A stretch of DNA of 22,623 nt from DATAEY01 sp045805565 (lineage in GTDB: Bacteria > Actinomycetota > Thermoleophilia > Solirubrobacterales > Solirubrobacteraceae): assembly GCA_045805565.1 (NCBI GenBank), contig JBJMKZ010000006.1, positions 1 through 22,623 on the forward strand. Reading direction: 5' to 3'. A program made the position numbers and the translations under genes. The notes under the pieces were generated by a model. That model worked only from the letters and a program-made list of their open reading frames with translations, searched no databases and had not been told where the DNA came from. Positions 13,688 to 21,509 of the stretch are shown piece after piece (positions within the stretch are counted from its first letter, which is position 1; every line of letters starts with the position of its first letter).

Positions 13688-14731
13688 GTGCACCGCTTCC
13701 TCAACGTTTATGGCCTGCTCATCGCAATTGGCGGCGACTGGCCGAGCGTAATCGACAACGTCGCGCTCGACTTCGGATGGTTTGAAGTCCCTATGGGGAC
13801 CCATCCCGCGAGGGTGCACGTCGAGATCCGCCGCGGCCCGCCAGAACTCGAGCGCTTCGGGGACGTGCCAGCCGCATTCGTCACGCCGCGCAACGTCGTC
13901 TATCAGCTGGAGGACACCCGGACGCTCGTCGACTACTTCGGGACAGCCGTGTCCGTCTACGACCGTTCGCGGGAGCACGTCCTCGTCCAGGGAGAACCGG
14001 ACCATCTGGTCCACGAGGCGGCGTATCACTTCCTGCTGTCCCGCATCGGGTCACATGTCGAGCAGCGGAGAATGACGCGCCTCCACGCCCTCGCTCTGGT
14101 GGGCAGACAGGGGGCCGTGGCGCTGATGTTGCCGTCGGGCGGGGGCAAGAGCACGCTTGCCCTACGCGCCCTGCGCGAGCCGGGGGTAAAGCTGTTGGCG
14201 GAAGACAGCCCGCTGATCGATCGCCGCGGTTTCCTGCATCCCTTCCCGCTACGGATCGGCGTCAATCCGAGCGATGCCGGGGACCTACCCGACGTCCCAG
14301 TGCGTCGTTTGGAGCGAATGGAGTTCCATCCCAAACTCGCTCTGGACATCCGGCCATTTGCCGGCCAGATCGAAACGGAACCCCAACCGTTGAGACATCT
14401 TGTGGTGGGGCACCGGACGCTCGGTGACCGCACCGACTTGCGCCCCCTCGCGAGGCGCGGAGCCGTCGGATCGCTGATGAGGGAGGCGGTGGTGGGGGTC
14501 GGTATCTACCAGGGCATGGAGTTCGTCTTGCAGCGAGGGATTCGCGATTTGGCCGGCAAGGCGGGTATTGGGCTCACCCGCGCCCTCTGCTGCGCAGCGG
14601 CCCTCTCCCGAGCTCGGGTCTGGCGGCTCACGGTGGGCCGCGATCGCGAGCGCAACTGGTCTGCTCTTCGGCGCCTGCTGACGGAGCCAGAGCCAGATGG
14701 CCCCCCGACGGCTGGCGGGATGCCGTCATAG
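13688..14731 (+). CDS. HPr-kinase-like P-loop protein
   Basis: 347 residues. The C-terminal half resembles the kinase domain of HPr kinase/phosphorylase: the H-A-L-A-L-V lead-in strand, P-loop LPSGGGKST (148-156; Lys154) and AEDSPLID (171-178) at the place of the second acidic motif. The N-terminal half (residues 1-125) is not recognisable, but includes V-x-Y-Q-L-E-D-T and HEAAYHFLLSR segments seen in HprK-related proteins of unknown role. True HprK phosphorylates Ser46 of HPr. No HPr or PTS gene is present here, and such stand-alone homologues also occur beside peptide or polysaccharide clusters. GTG 13688 is the only reasonable start before residue 36; no clear ribosome binding site is seen. 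It lies just before the polysaccharide locus. Confidence 0.7.
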   Translation: MHRFLNVYGLLIAIGGDWPSVIDNVALDFGWFEVPMGTHPARVHVEIRRGPPELERFGDVPAAFVTPRNVVYQLEDTRTLVDYFGTAVSVYDRSREHVLVQGEPDHLVHEAAYHFLLSRIGSHVEQRRMTRLHALALVGRQGAVALMLPSGGGKSTLALRALREPGVKLLAEDSPLIDRRGFLHPFPLRIGVNPSDAGDLPDVPVRRLERMEFHPKLALDIRPFAGQIETEPQPLRHLVVGHRTLGDRTDLRPLARRGAVGSLMREAVVGVGIYQGMEFVLQRGIRDLAGKAGIGLTRALCCAAALSRARVWRLTVGRDRERNWSALRRLLTEPEPDGPPTAGGMPS

Positions 14732-14734
14732 GCG

Positions 14735-14846
14735 CTATTTCGGCGCGCAGACGCACCCTCGCCCATAAGAAATCCCGCGGTACTGCAGCTTGGAGGTAGA
14801 CGATGCCCTCGGTGATCGGCACGCAGCCGCTCGTGCAGTAGCGTCC
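14735..14846 (-). pseudogene. Possible 3' remnant of a cysteine-containing protein gene
   Basis: On the minus strand one frame reads RYCTSGCVPITEGIVYL with strongly GC-rich third positions. After one extra base near 14792-14793 the next frame reads KLQYRGISYGRGCVCAPK and then TAG at 14735-14737. Joined, the two look like the C-terminus of a Cys-containing, perhaps secreted, protein. Its stop would sit 3 bases from the convergent HprK-like stop. Its upstream part is missing, cut off where the epimerase gene begins. It is read by eye, with no family recognised. Confidence 0.3.
14839..14844 (+). promoter_or_regulatory. Putative -10 box of the epimerase-phosphatase gene (leaderless)
   Basis: TAGCGT ends 10 bases before GTG 14855. 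Confidence 0.35.
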
Positions 14847-14854
14847 GCTCGTTC

Positions 14855-16744
14855 GTGGGCCCCAAAGTCCTAGTCACGGGAGGGGCCGGGTTCATTGGCT
14901 CCCACCTCGTTCGCCGGCTAGTCGAGCGCGGCGACCGGGTGCGCGTCCTCGATGACCTCTCCACCGGGCGCCGCGATCGCCTTGCGGGCCTGGCCGCCGA
15001 CGTCGATTTCATAGAGGGGGACCTGCGCAGCCCCGGTGCGGTACGGCGTGCCGTGCGTGGATGCGACCTGGTCTTCCACCAGGGAGCGCTGCCGTCGGTT
15101 TCGCGCTCGCTCGACGACCCGATTGGCACGACGGCGGTCATCGTCGAGGGCACGCTGAATGTCCTGCGGGCGGCCCGCGACGAGGGTGTGCGACGGGTCG
15201 TGCTCGCCTCATCGTCGTCGGTCTACGGCGATGCGGGAGAGCTGCCGCGGGTGGAGTCGGCGCGGCTGGCGCCGATCTCGCCCTATGCGACCGCCAAGCT
15301 CGCGGCCGAGGGCTTCTGCGCGAGCTTCGGCCGCGACGGAGCGCCAGAGACCGTGGTCCTGCGCTACTTCAACGTCTTCGGCCCCGGCCAGGACCCGCAT
15401 TCCAGGTATGCGGCGGTGGTACCTCGCTTCATCTTGGCCCTGGCCGCTGGCGAACCGCTCCCGGTCTACGGCGACGGCCGGCAGTCACGCGACTTCACCT
15501 ACGTCGCGGACGTCGTCGAGGCCAACCTGCTGGCCGCCGGGGCGCAGGACGTCAACGGCGCGGTCCTCAACGTCTCCGGCGGCCGGGCGCGCAGCGTGGT
15601 CGAGCTGGCCGAGGCGATCGGTGTCCACCTGCGACGCGCACCGCGGCTGCGCCACCTGCCAGCGCGTCCGGGCGAGGTCCGCGAGTCGTGGGCGGACCTC
15701 ACCGAGTCGCGGCGCCGACTGGGCTACGAGCCGCAGACCACGCTGGAGGAGGGCCTCGGGCCGACCATCGAGGCCATGATCGCCCGCCCGCCCGACGGGC
15801 GCCCAGCCGTTCGCACCCATGGCCGGATGGCCGGCGTGTGCGCGACTGCCCTCACGGCGCTCACCCTCGTGGTGACGACGGTGGCCTGCGGTCGATCTCC
15901 AACCGCGGACCGAGCTGCGCCTGCCGGTGCCGGGGACCAGCGCGCGCATACGGGTCCGTTCGTGACCTCCACGAGCAGGGACCGAGCCGTCGTCTGGGCC
16001 GTGGGTGACGGTGGCAATGGGAGCCAAGACGCCAAGGCGGTGGCCTCGCTGATCGCGTCATCGCGCTTCGATCGCCTGCTCTATGTCGGTGACGTCTATA
16101 CGTATGGGACCGCCCAGGAGTACCGCAGCAACTACGGGACGACCTACGGTCCGCTGGCCCGCGTCACCGCTCCCACTCCGGGGGACAACGAGTGGCCGCG
16201 CCGCGCGGCCGGCTACGACGCCTACTGGGCTCGTGTCCACGGCCGGCCCACGCCGCCCTATTACAGCTTCCGCGTCGGAGAGTGGAAGATCCTCAGCCTG
16301 AACTCGGAGGTCGCCCACGGTCCGGGCTCGCCCCAGCTCAGGTGGTTGGCGTCGGAGGTCCGGGGCCCGGGGACGTGCCGGCTGGTGTTCTGGCACCGCC
16401 CCCGTCGCAGCGCCGGGACCGTGCACGGCGACCAGCCTGATGTGGCACCCCTTTGGAACGCCGTGCGCGGACATGCCGTGATCGTCCTCAACGGTCACGA
16501 GCACGACATGCAGCGGCTGCGGCCGATCGATGGCATCACCGAGCTCGTGTCGGGCGCCGGGGGCGCTCCCCTCTATCGACTCGACCCCTCGGATCGACGG
16601 GTCGCCTTCGGCGACGACACCCATTTCGGCGCGCTGCGGTTGGAGCTGGTGCCGGAAAGGGCGAGATTTGCCTTCATCAGGGTCGGCGGCCAGGTCCTGG
16701 ACTCCGGCATCGCGCGCTGCTCGCCGAGGGCGACCGGGCGCTGA
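14855..16744 (+). CDS. Sugar-nucleotide epimerase fused to a purple-acid-phosphatase-like domain
   Basis: A single open frame of 629 residues. Residues 1 to about 315 are an extended-SDR NAD-dependent epimerase/dehydratase (GalE/WbpP-like): TGGAGFIGS (Gly9, Gly12, Gly15), SSSSVYGD with a catalytic Ser, and Tyr144-x-x-x-Lys148 in SPYATAK. It should act on a UDP- or similar sugar in the cytoplasm. Residues 325-345 (MAGVCATA...VVTTVAC) look like a membrane or lipoprotein signal with Cys345. Residues about 378-625 are a metallophosphoesterase with the purple-acid-phosphatase motifs: GDG (Asp385), GDVY (412-415), GDNE (443-446), WH (513-514) and GHEHD (547-551). No stop separates the two halves. 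An internal ATG at 15827 could begin a separate lipoprotein, so this may be two products. GTG 14855 is supported by a TAGCGT box. Confidence 0.8.
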   Translation: MGPKVLVTGGAGFIGSHLVRRLVERGDRVRVLDDLSTGRRDRLAGLAADVDFIEGDLRSPGAVRRAVRGCDLVFHQGALPSVSRSLDDPIGTTAVIVEGTLNVLRAARDEGVRRVVLASSSSVYGDAGELPRVESARLAPISPYATAKLAAEGFCASFGRDGAPETVVLRYFNVFGPGQDPHSRYAAVVPRFILALAAGEPLPVYGDGRQSRDFTYVADVVEANLLAAGAQDVNGAVLNVSGGRARSVVELAEAIGVHLRRAPRLRHLPARPGEVRESWADLTESRRRLGYEPQTTLEEGLGPTIEAMIARPPDGRPAVRTHGRMAGVCATALTALTLVVTTVACGRSPTADRAAPAGAGDQRAHTGPFVTSTSRDRAVVWAVGDGGNGSQDAKAVASLIASSRFDRLLYVGDVYTYGTAQEYRSNYGTTYGPLARVTAPTPGDNEWPRRAAGYDAYWARVHGRPTPPYYSFRVGEWKILSLNSEVAHGPGSPQLRWLASEVRGPGTCRLVFWHRPRRSAGTVHGDQPDVAPLWNAVRGHAVIVLNGHEHDMQRLRPIDGITELVSGAGGAPLYRLDPSDRRVAFGDDTHFGALRLELVPERARFAFIRVGGQVLDSGIARCSPRATGR

Positions 16745-16766
16745 CGGCGCAGCGCGACGCGGGTGG

Positions 16767-17504
16767 TCAGGACGGGGGCCCCGGTGGCCTCGCCCTAAGG
16801 GCGTGCTTGAACCCGCCCTTCATCTCGCCCGACGGCAGGACGACGACGCGCAGGATCGTTCCAGGCGATTCGGAGGGGCGCGGGGGCCAGGACGTGCGCA
16901 ACCGGCGGGACCCGCTCCCGGGCACGGCGATCCTGACGATCGCGAGATACAGCGGTCTGCCGTGTGCGTGGCCGACCAGCCTCCGGGTCACCCGGCCCTC
17001 GAGCCGCGCGCCCCGGTCCGACTGGCCGCGGACGCGACCGTCGGGCAGGCTGGCCACGATGTAGAGCCCTCCGACCCCCGTGGCTCGCGCAGCGTCGAAG
17101 CGAAGCACCCGGCCGCCGGACAGGATTATGTCCCCGCGCGCCGCCGCGCCGGCCAGCTTCACGTCCGCGCGCGCGCGCCCGCGTGCGACGACGGCAAACA
17201 GGTTGGCGCGCGCGGGTGCCCGGCCGGGCAGCCAGCGGATGAGCCGCCCGCCGTCGCAGACGTAGACCTGGACCACGCGCTCGCGCGCGTTGCGCTCGGG
17301 CGCCGTCGCGATGACGGCCACCAGGGCGTCGGAACCGCGTACCTTGCCGACGAAGGTCCCTGCGATCGGCTTTGGCGCGCCGGCCGCGCCGGTCGCGCAG
17401 CCGGGCAGCAGCCCCAGGACGGCAGCCAGCACGATTCCCGCCGAGGCCCGCGGCCAACGATCTATGCGCGTACGGCCGCCATGCCCCGGCGGATCATGCT
17501 CCAC
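16767..17504 (-). CDS. Putative lipoprotein of unknown function
   Basis: 245 residues. A basic N-terminus, the hydrophobic stretch ASAGIVLAAVLGL and the lipobox LPGC (Cys36) mark a lipoprotein. The mature part is rich in beta-strand-like segments, such as GTFVGKVRGSDALVAVIA, VQVYVCDGG and ARGDIILSGGRVLRFDA, and may be a beta-sandwich. I recognise no family. GTG 17504 is the only early start in frame and overlaps the stop of the upstream sugar-phosphate transferase gene by 11 bases, so translation is probably coupled. This places it in the polysaccharide operon, perhaps with a role in export or surface attachment (inference). Its end is 22 bases from the convergent epimerase-phosphatase stop. 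Confidence 0.75.
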   Translation of the reverse strand: MEHDPPGHGGRTRIDRWPRASAGIVLAAVLGLLPGCATGAAGAPKPIAGTFVGKVRGSDALVAVIATAPERNARERVVQVYVCDGGRLIRWLPGRAPARANLFAVVARGRARADVKLAGAAARGDIILSGGRVLRFDAARATGVGGLYIVASLPDGRVRGQSDRGARLEGRVTRRLVGHAHGRPLYLAIVRIAVPGSGSRRLRTSWPPRPSESPGTILRVVVLPSGEMKGGFKHALRARPPGPPS

Positions 17505-18582
17505 GCTTCAGTCCCTGTCCGGCGGCCGTGCTTGCTCGATGGACCGCGGGATCGCCCGCGACGATGGTCCTACCGGCGGGGGGTCTCAGGCTCGCGTACC
17601 CGATCCTCGGCGCCGCGGCGGCGACTCCCGCCCGACGGGCCCACAGCCGGCGACCCCATACGGCGGCGCCCGCGCACGCGAGCGCCGCGGCAGTCGCTCC
17701 GAAGAGGAGCGGGATCGAGGCGATCGCCACGGCGAGGACGCCGGCTAGGGCGCCCAGCGCGAGGAAGGCGACGGTTGCCCTTCCACGGCTGCCCATCTCG
17801 GGGGACACGAGGTCGTAGGAGTGCTGGCGGTCGCCCACCGCCAGTCTGCCGCTGCGCAGCCTTCTGACGACCGTGAACACCAGCTCGAACAGGAAGATCC
17901 CGAGGCAGACCAATCCGGCCAGCAGCCCGCGCCATCCGCTCTGGGCGGCGGCCGTCGCGGTGAGCACCGCGAGCAGGACGCCGACCGCGTACGCGCCGCC
18001 GTTTCCCAGGAAGACGCGCGCCGGCGGCCGGTTCCACGCCAGGAAGGCGGCCAGAGAGCCGGCAAGGGCGAGGCCGATCGCGAGCGCCTTCGGATCGCCG
18101 CCGGCGACGGCGATGACTGCCGCCAGCGCGAGGGCGGCGATCGCCGCGAGCCCACCGGCGAGCCCGTCCTGGCCGTCGACGAGGTTGACCGCGTTCATGC
18201 ATACGAGGGTGAGGACGACTGCTCCCACCCCGCCGAGCGGGCCGAGCGGCTCGAGCTCCATACCGCCGAGCGCGAGGACCGCTCCGACCGCCAGTTGGAG
18301 CAGAAGGTGGACCCGGGTGCCGAGAGGCCTCACGTCATCCAGGAGCCCGAGGAGCAGCGCGACGGCGACGCCGGCGATCGCGGCTGGGCTCACTTCGCCC
18401 TGTACGACCGCCACCGCCGCGAAGGTCGCGCCCAGCACCGACACTCCCCCGACCACCGGAACGGGCTGGGCGTGAATCTTGAGCGGATCGCCGGGCCGGT
18501 CCACGAGCCCGGCCGCCCGCGCGGCGCGGATCGCAGGGGGCGTCAACAGCAGCCCGAACGCGAGGGCGATCAGGAACGGCAC
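17494..18582 (-). CDS. WecA/MraY-like polyprenyl-phosphate sugar-phosphate transferase
   Basis: 362 residues, about ten TM segments. These enzymes move a sugar-1-phosphate from a UDP-sugar to undecaprenyl or decaprenyl phosphate, the first membrane step of cell-wall or O-polysaccharide synthesis. Visible: GLVDRPGDPLKIHAQPVPVVGG, the typical substrate-side loop; the Asp pair LLDD (82-83); NAVNLVDGQDGLAGG (130-144); and GDRQHSYDLV (250-259) at the place of the cytoplasmic His motif. One anomaly is that the usual F-(L/M)-G-D-x-G-S motif reads VFLGNGGA, so the catalytic Asp is Asn194. GTG 18582 overlaps the upstream GT4-GNAT stop by 13 bases and the downstream lipoprotein start overlaps its stop, so the three genes form a tight operon. 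Confidence 0.88.
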   Translation of the reverse strand: MPFLIALAFGLLLTPPAIRAARAAGLVDRPGDPLKIHAQPVPVVGGVSVLGATFAAVAVVQGEVSPAAIAGVAVALLLGLLDDVRPLGTRVHLLLQLAVGAVLALGGMELEPLGPLGGVGAVVLTLVCMNAVNLVDGQDGLAGGLAAIAALALAAVIAVAGGDPKALAIGLALAGSLAAFLAWNRPPARVFLGNGGAYAVGVLLAVLTATAAAQSGWRGLLAGLVCLGIFLFELVFTVVRRLRSGRLAVGDRQHSYDLVSPEMGSRGRATVAFLALGALAGVLAVAIASIPLLFGATAAALACAGAAVWGRRLWARRAGVAAAAPRIGYASLRPPAGRTIVAGDPAVHRASTAAGQGLKRGA

Positions 18583-20342
18583 TCTGTGACCCAGAGGTTG
18601 CTCTGAACGCTGTCGTGGAGCGCGATCGTGTCGCCGCGGCGAAACCCGAGCCCCGCGTACGCGGCGTTCGCGTCGTCGTTCTCGGCGCCGACCAGGACCT
18701 TGACCCGCTCGGCTCCGAGGTCGCCGAGGCGCGCCACGACCCGGCCGACGAGCGCGCGCCCGACTCCCCGTCCCCGCTCGGGGGGAGCCACCGCGACCGA
18801 CAGGAGCTCGGACTCCGGCAGCGTCCGATCGCCGCCGGCGTACCGGGCGGTTTCGATCGACCGGCGCATGACGGCCGGGCGCAGGAGCCTCGGCCACGCC
18901 GCGGCGATGGCACGGGCGCCGTACCGCCGATAGAAACGATGCGCGAAGGCGGGGACGGAGAGCACCCCGGTCGCGAAGCCGACGACGGATCCGTTTCGCT
19001 CGGCGACAACGCTCACCGCCTCCGCGTCGGCGACGAGCGCGCCGTAGAGTGTTCGCAGGAAGCGCTCACCCAGGCTCGACAGGAAGGCCTCCGGCAACGC
19101 CTCGCGGTGGAGGCGCGCGAGGGCGCGGGCATCGCGCGGGCCAGCCGGCCGCAGCCGGAGCGGATCGTCGCCCGGCGGCATGCCGATGCCCCTGCGGCGT
19201 AGGAGGTCCCGGTAGGCCCCGAGCACGATCTCGAACACGCGACGCTCGTCGAAGCGCTCGCGCGCTCTCGCCTCCGCCGCTGCGCCGAGCCGCGCGCGAA
19301 GAGCAGCGTCGTCGACGAGCGCCTCGATCGCCGCCGCGAGCGCAGCGTCGTCGCGTGCAGGCACCAGGATCGCCTCCGCTCCGTCACGGGCGACCTCGCG
19401 GCAGCCTCGGATGTCGGTGAGGACCAGCGGCCTACCCATCGCGGCGGCCTCGATTGCCGAGCGCGGCATTCCCTCGCGCCACGAGGCGAGGACGAAGACG
19501 TCCATCAGCGCGAGGAGGTCACGCACGTCCTGGCGCCAGCCGGTCAGGATCACGTTCTCCGGAGCTCGCGCCAGCTCGTCTGCGCCGATCGCGTCCCGCT
19601 TCTCGAAGTCGGTCTCGCCGATCACCAGGAAGCGGACGTCGGGCCGTCGGCCATGGATCTCGCGCGCGGCGGCGAACACCTCGCGACACCCCTTCTCGGC
19701 GACCAGGCGTGCCACCGTGCCGACGACGAGTGTGCCCTCCGGAAGGGCGAGCTCGTGCCGCAGCGCCGCCATGCGCTCGGCGGGGACGCGGCCCGGGTCG
19801 AACTCGTCCAGGTCGATGCCGTTTCCGAGCAGTGCGCTCCCCGAGCGCGGCGCCACCGCCATCCGTCGCGCCCAGGCCAGGTCCTCCTCGCTCTGGTAGA
19901 GCTCCAGGTCCGAGAGGCGCGCCGCCATACCCTCGAGCGCTAGGACGGGCAGCTTCCGGGCGAGAGGGTCCTCCGGCGTCGCGTATAGGCCGTGGACCGT
20001 GTTGACCACGCACGGCACACCGGCGAGGCGCGCGGCGAGCCGGCCGAGGATCCCCGACTTCGGGTTGTGGGTGTGAAGCACGTCGAAGCGCTCGCGCCGC
20101 AGGATGCGCATGAGCTCCCTGAACGCCCGCGCGTCCGCGGGCGGGTCCCATGCCCGGGTCGCGCTGCACCATGGGATGTGGCGGATACCCGCCGCCTCCA
20201 GATCCCGGGTCCACTCGCCCGGAGCGCTGATCGCGGCTACCTCGAATCCCTCTTCCCGGATCGACTCGAGCTGACCGAGCAGTAGGAACCGGAGACTGAG
20301 GTCGACGGTCGTGAGATGGGCCACCCGGACAGGGCGATTCAT
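18570..20342 (-). CDS. GT4 glycosyltransferase fused to a GNAT acetyltransferase
   Basis: One frame of 590 residues. Residues 1 to about 385 are a GT-B, GT4-family glycosyltransferase: an N-terminal acceptor domain with VLHTHNPKSGILGRLAA, GNGID (173-177), Arg212 and Lys217 in ARLVAEKG for the nucleotide phosphates, and the E-x7-E motif EGMPRSAIE (Glu290, Glu298). Residues about 392-590 are a GNAT acetyltransferase with the acetyl-CoA-binding VAVAPPERGRGVGRAL (Gly528) and NAAYAGLGF near the end. The pair could add a sugar and acetylate an amino group on it. An internal ATG at 19181 follows AGGGG by 7 bases, so the GNAT part may also be made alone. ATG 20342 is 30 bases from the divergent GT4 start, with a TACGCT box between. 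Confidence 0.88.
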   Translation of the reverse strand: MNRPVRVAHLTTVDLSLRFLLLGQLESIREEGFEVAAISAPGEWTRDLEAAGIRHIPWCSATRAWDPPADARAFRELMRILRRERFDVLHTHNPKSGILGRLAARLAGVPCVVNTVHGLYATPEDPLARKLPVLALEGMAARLSDLELYQSEEDLAWARRMAVAPRSGSALLGNGIDLDEFDPGRVPAERMAALRHELALPEGTLVVGTVARLVAEKGCREVFAAAREIHGRRPDVRFLVIGETDFEKRDAIGADELARAPENVILTGWRQDVRDLLALMDVFVLASWREGMPRSAIEAAAMGRPLVLTDIRGCREVARDGAEAILVPARDDAALAAAIEALVDDAALRARLGAAAEARARERFDERRVFEIVLGAYRDLLRRRGIGMPPGDDPLRLRPAGPRDARALARLHREALPEAFLSSLGERFLRTLYGALVADAEAVSVVAERNGSVVGFATGVLSVPAFAHRFYRRYGARAIAAAWPRLLRPAVMRRSIETARYAGGDRTLPESELLSVAVAPPERGRGVGRALVGRVVARLGDLGAERVKVLVGAENDDANAAYAGLGFRRGDTIALHDSVQSNLWVTECRS

Positions 20343-20353
20343 GCCGGTGGCGC

Positions 20354-20363
20354 AGCGTACACT
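20354..20363. promoter_or_regulatory. Overlapping divergent -10 boxes
   Basis: AGCGTACACT gives TACACT on plus (20358-20363, 9 bases before ATG 20373) and TACGCT on minus (20354-20359, 11 bases before ATG 20342), centred on GTAC. It is the same design as the Nudix/nicotinamidase promoter. Confidence 0.45.
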
Positions 20364-20372
20364 GCGGCCGTC

Positions 20373-21509
20373 ATGCGGCCGGGGCTGCGCGAGGCAACGG
20401 TCGTCCACCTTCTCCCGCTCGACGTCCTTCGGGGCGCCCAGCTCTATGCACATGCGCTTCGCGACGCGCTCAGGGCCGGAGGCGGCCGTCATCACATCGT
20501 CACGCTGTTCGCCTCCAGCGGGCCCGGGCCCGGCTGCGACCTGTCGCTCGCCGTCCCGGCCGGTCGGCTGCGCAGGGCCGGGTTCGACCCCCGCGCGGCG
20601 ATCCGCCTGCGCGGTGTCCTGCGCGAGCTGGGCGCTGACGTGGTGGTCGCGCACGGAGGCGAGCCGCTCAAGTACGCGGCGTTCGCGCGTCCCCGCGACA
20701 CCCGGCTGATCTACCTCAAGATCGGACTGACCGGTGGGGCGCTGCGGACCGGCCTGCAGCTGCGGCTTCTGCGCGCGGCGGCCCAGCGGACGGACGCCAT
20801 CGCCGCAGTCTCCGACGAGATGGCCGAGGAGGCCCGCCTGCTGCTCGGCCGGGCCGCCACTCGCATCGTGGTGATCCCCAATGGGCGCGACGCCGACACG
20901 TTCAGGCCTCGCGCGACCAGGCCCGCGGGTCACCGGCCCCGCCTCGCCTTCGTGGGTCAGCTCGAGCCCGACAAGCGGCCGGAGCTGTTCTGCGACGTCG
21001 TCCGCGCCCTGCGCGAGCGCGGCGCGGCGCCAGACGCCGTCCTCGTCGGCGACGGGGCGCTCCTCGGCGCCCTGCGTTCCGTTGCCGGGTCGGCCGGCGT
21101 CGATCTGCTCGGCGCACGCGTCGATGTGCCGGACATCCTCGCCGGCTGCGACGTGCTCGTCTTCTGCGGTGCCGGTCGCGAGGGCATGCCCGGCGTCCTG
21201 ATCGAGGCGGGGCTGTGCGGCCTTCCGGCGGTGACCACCGCCGTCCCCGGCGCCGCAGACGTCGTCGAGGACGGCGTGACCGGCTTCGTCGTGGGTGTCG
21301 ACGACGAGGACGCGCTGATCGACCGATCCGGTCGCCTCGCCGTCGACGCCGCCCTTCGCGAGCGGATGGGCTCTGCGGCTCGCGACCGCTGCGTGGAGCG
21401 CTTCAGCATCCAGGCGAGCGCGCGGCGCTGGCAGGCGCTGCTCGATTGCGCTCTGCGAGAACCCGGTGATACAGCGCCAGGGAGCGCTCGGCACTCGTCC
21501 GGAGAGTGA
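20373..21509 (+). CDS. GT4-family glycosyltransferase
   Basis: 378 residues, GT-B fold. The N-terminal domain starts VVHLLPLDVLRGAQLYAHAL with the donor-side Gly21 loop. VAAVSDEM-type and VIPNGRD (168-173) segments mark the linker to the donor domain. LAFVGQLEPDKRPELF carries Lys201 for the nucleotide phosphates. REGMPGVLIEAGLCGLP gives the E-x7-E pair Glu270 and Glu278. It should transfer a sugar from a nucleotide donor during glycan assembly on the cytoplasmic side of the membrane. Donor and acceptor cannot be read. ATG 20373 is supported by a TACACT box 9 bases upstream; an upstream in-frame ATG at 20316 lies inside the divergent gene. Its last 107 bases overlap the 3' end of the next gene on the other strand. 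Confidence 0.9.
   Translation: MRPGLREATVVHLLPLDVLRGAQLYAHALRDALRAGGGRHHIVTLFASSGPGPGCDLSLAVPAGRLRRAGFDPRAAIRLRGVLRELGADVVVAHGGEPLKYAAFARPRDTRLIYLKIGLTGGALRTGLQLRLLRAAAQRTDAIAAVSDEMAEEARLLLGRAATRIVVIPNGRDADTFRPRATRPAGHRPRLAFVGQLEPDKRPELFCDVVRALRERGAAPDAVLVGDGALLGALRSVAGSAGVDLLGARVDVPDILAGCDVLVFCGAGREGMPGVLIEAGLCGLPAVTTAVPGAADVVEDGVTGFVVGVDDEDALIDRSGRLAVDAALRERMGSAARDRCVERFSIQASARRWQALLDCALREPGDTAPGSARHSSGE

Noticed and set aside
13673..13744. 12-base direct repeat GGCGACTGGCCG, 60 bases apart
   Set aside because: Only two copies, one inside the coding sequence; no sign of a mobile element or binding array.
14803..14841. 12-codon frame MPSVIGTQPLVQ with GGAGG upstream, as a leader peptide of the epimerase gene
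   Set aside because: Its stop overlaps the putative -10 box of that gene, and the same DNA reads better as a minus-strand gene remnant. The GGAGG is likely chance.
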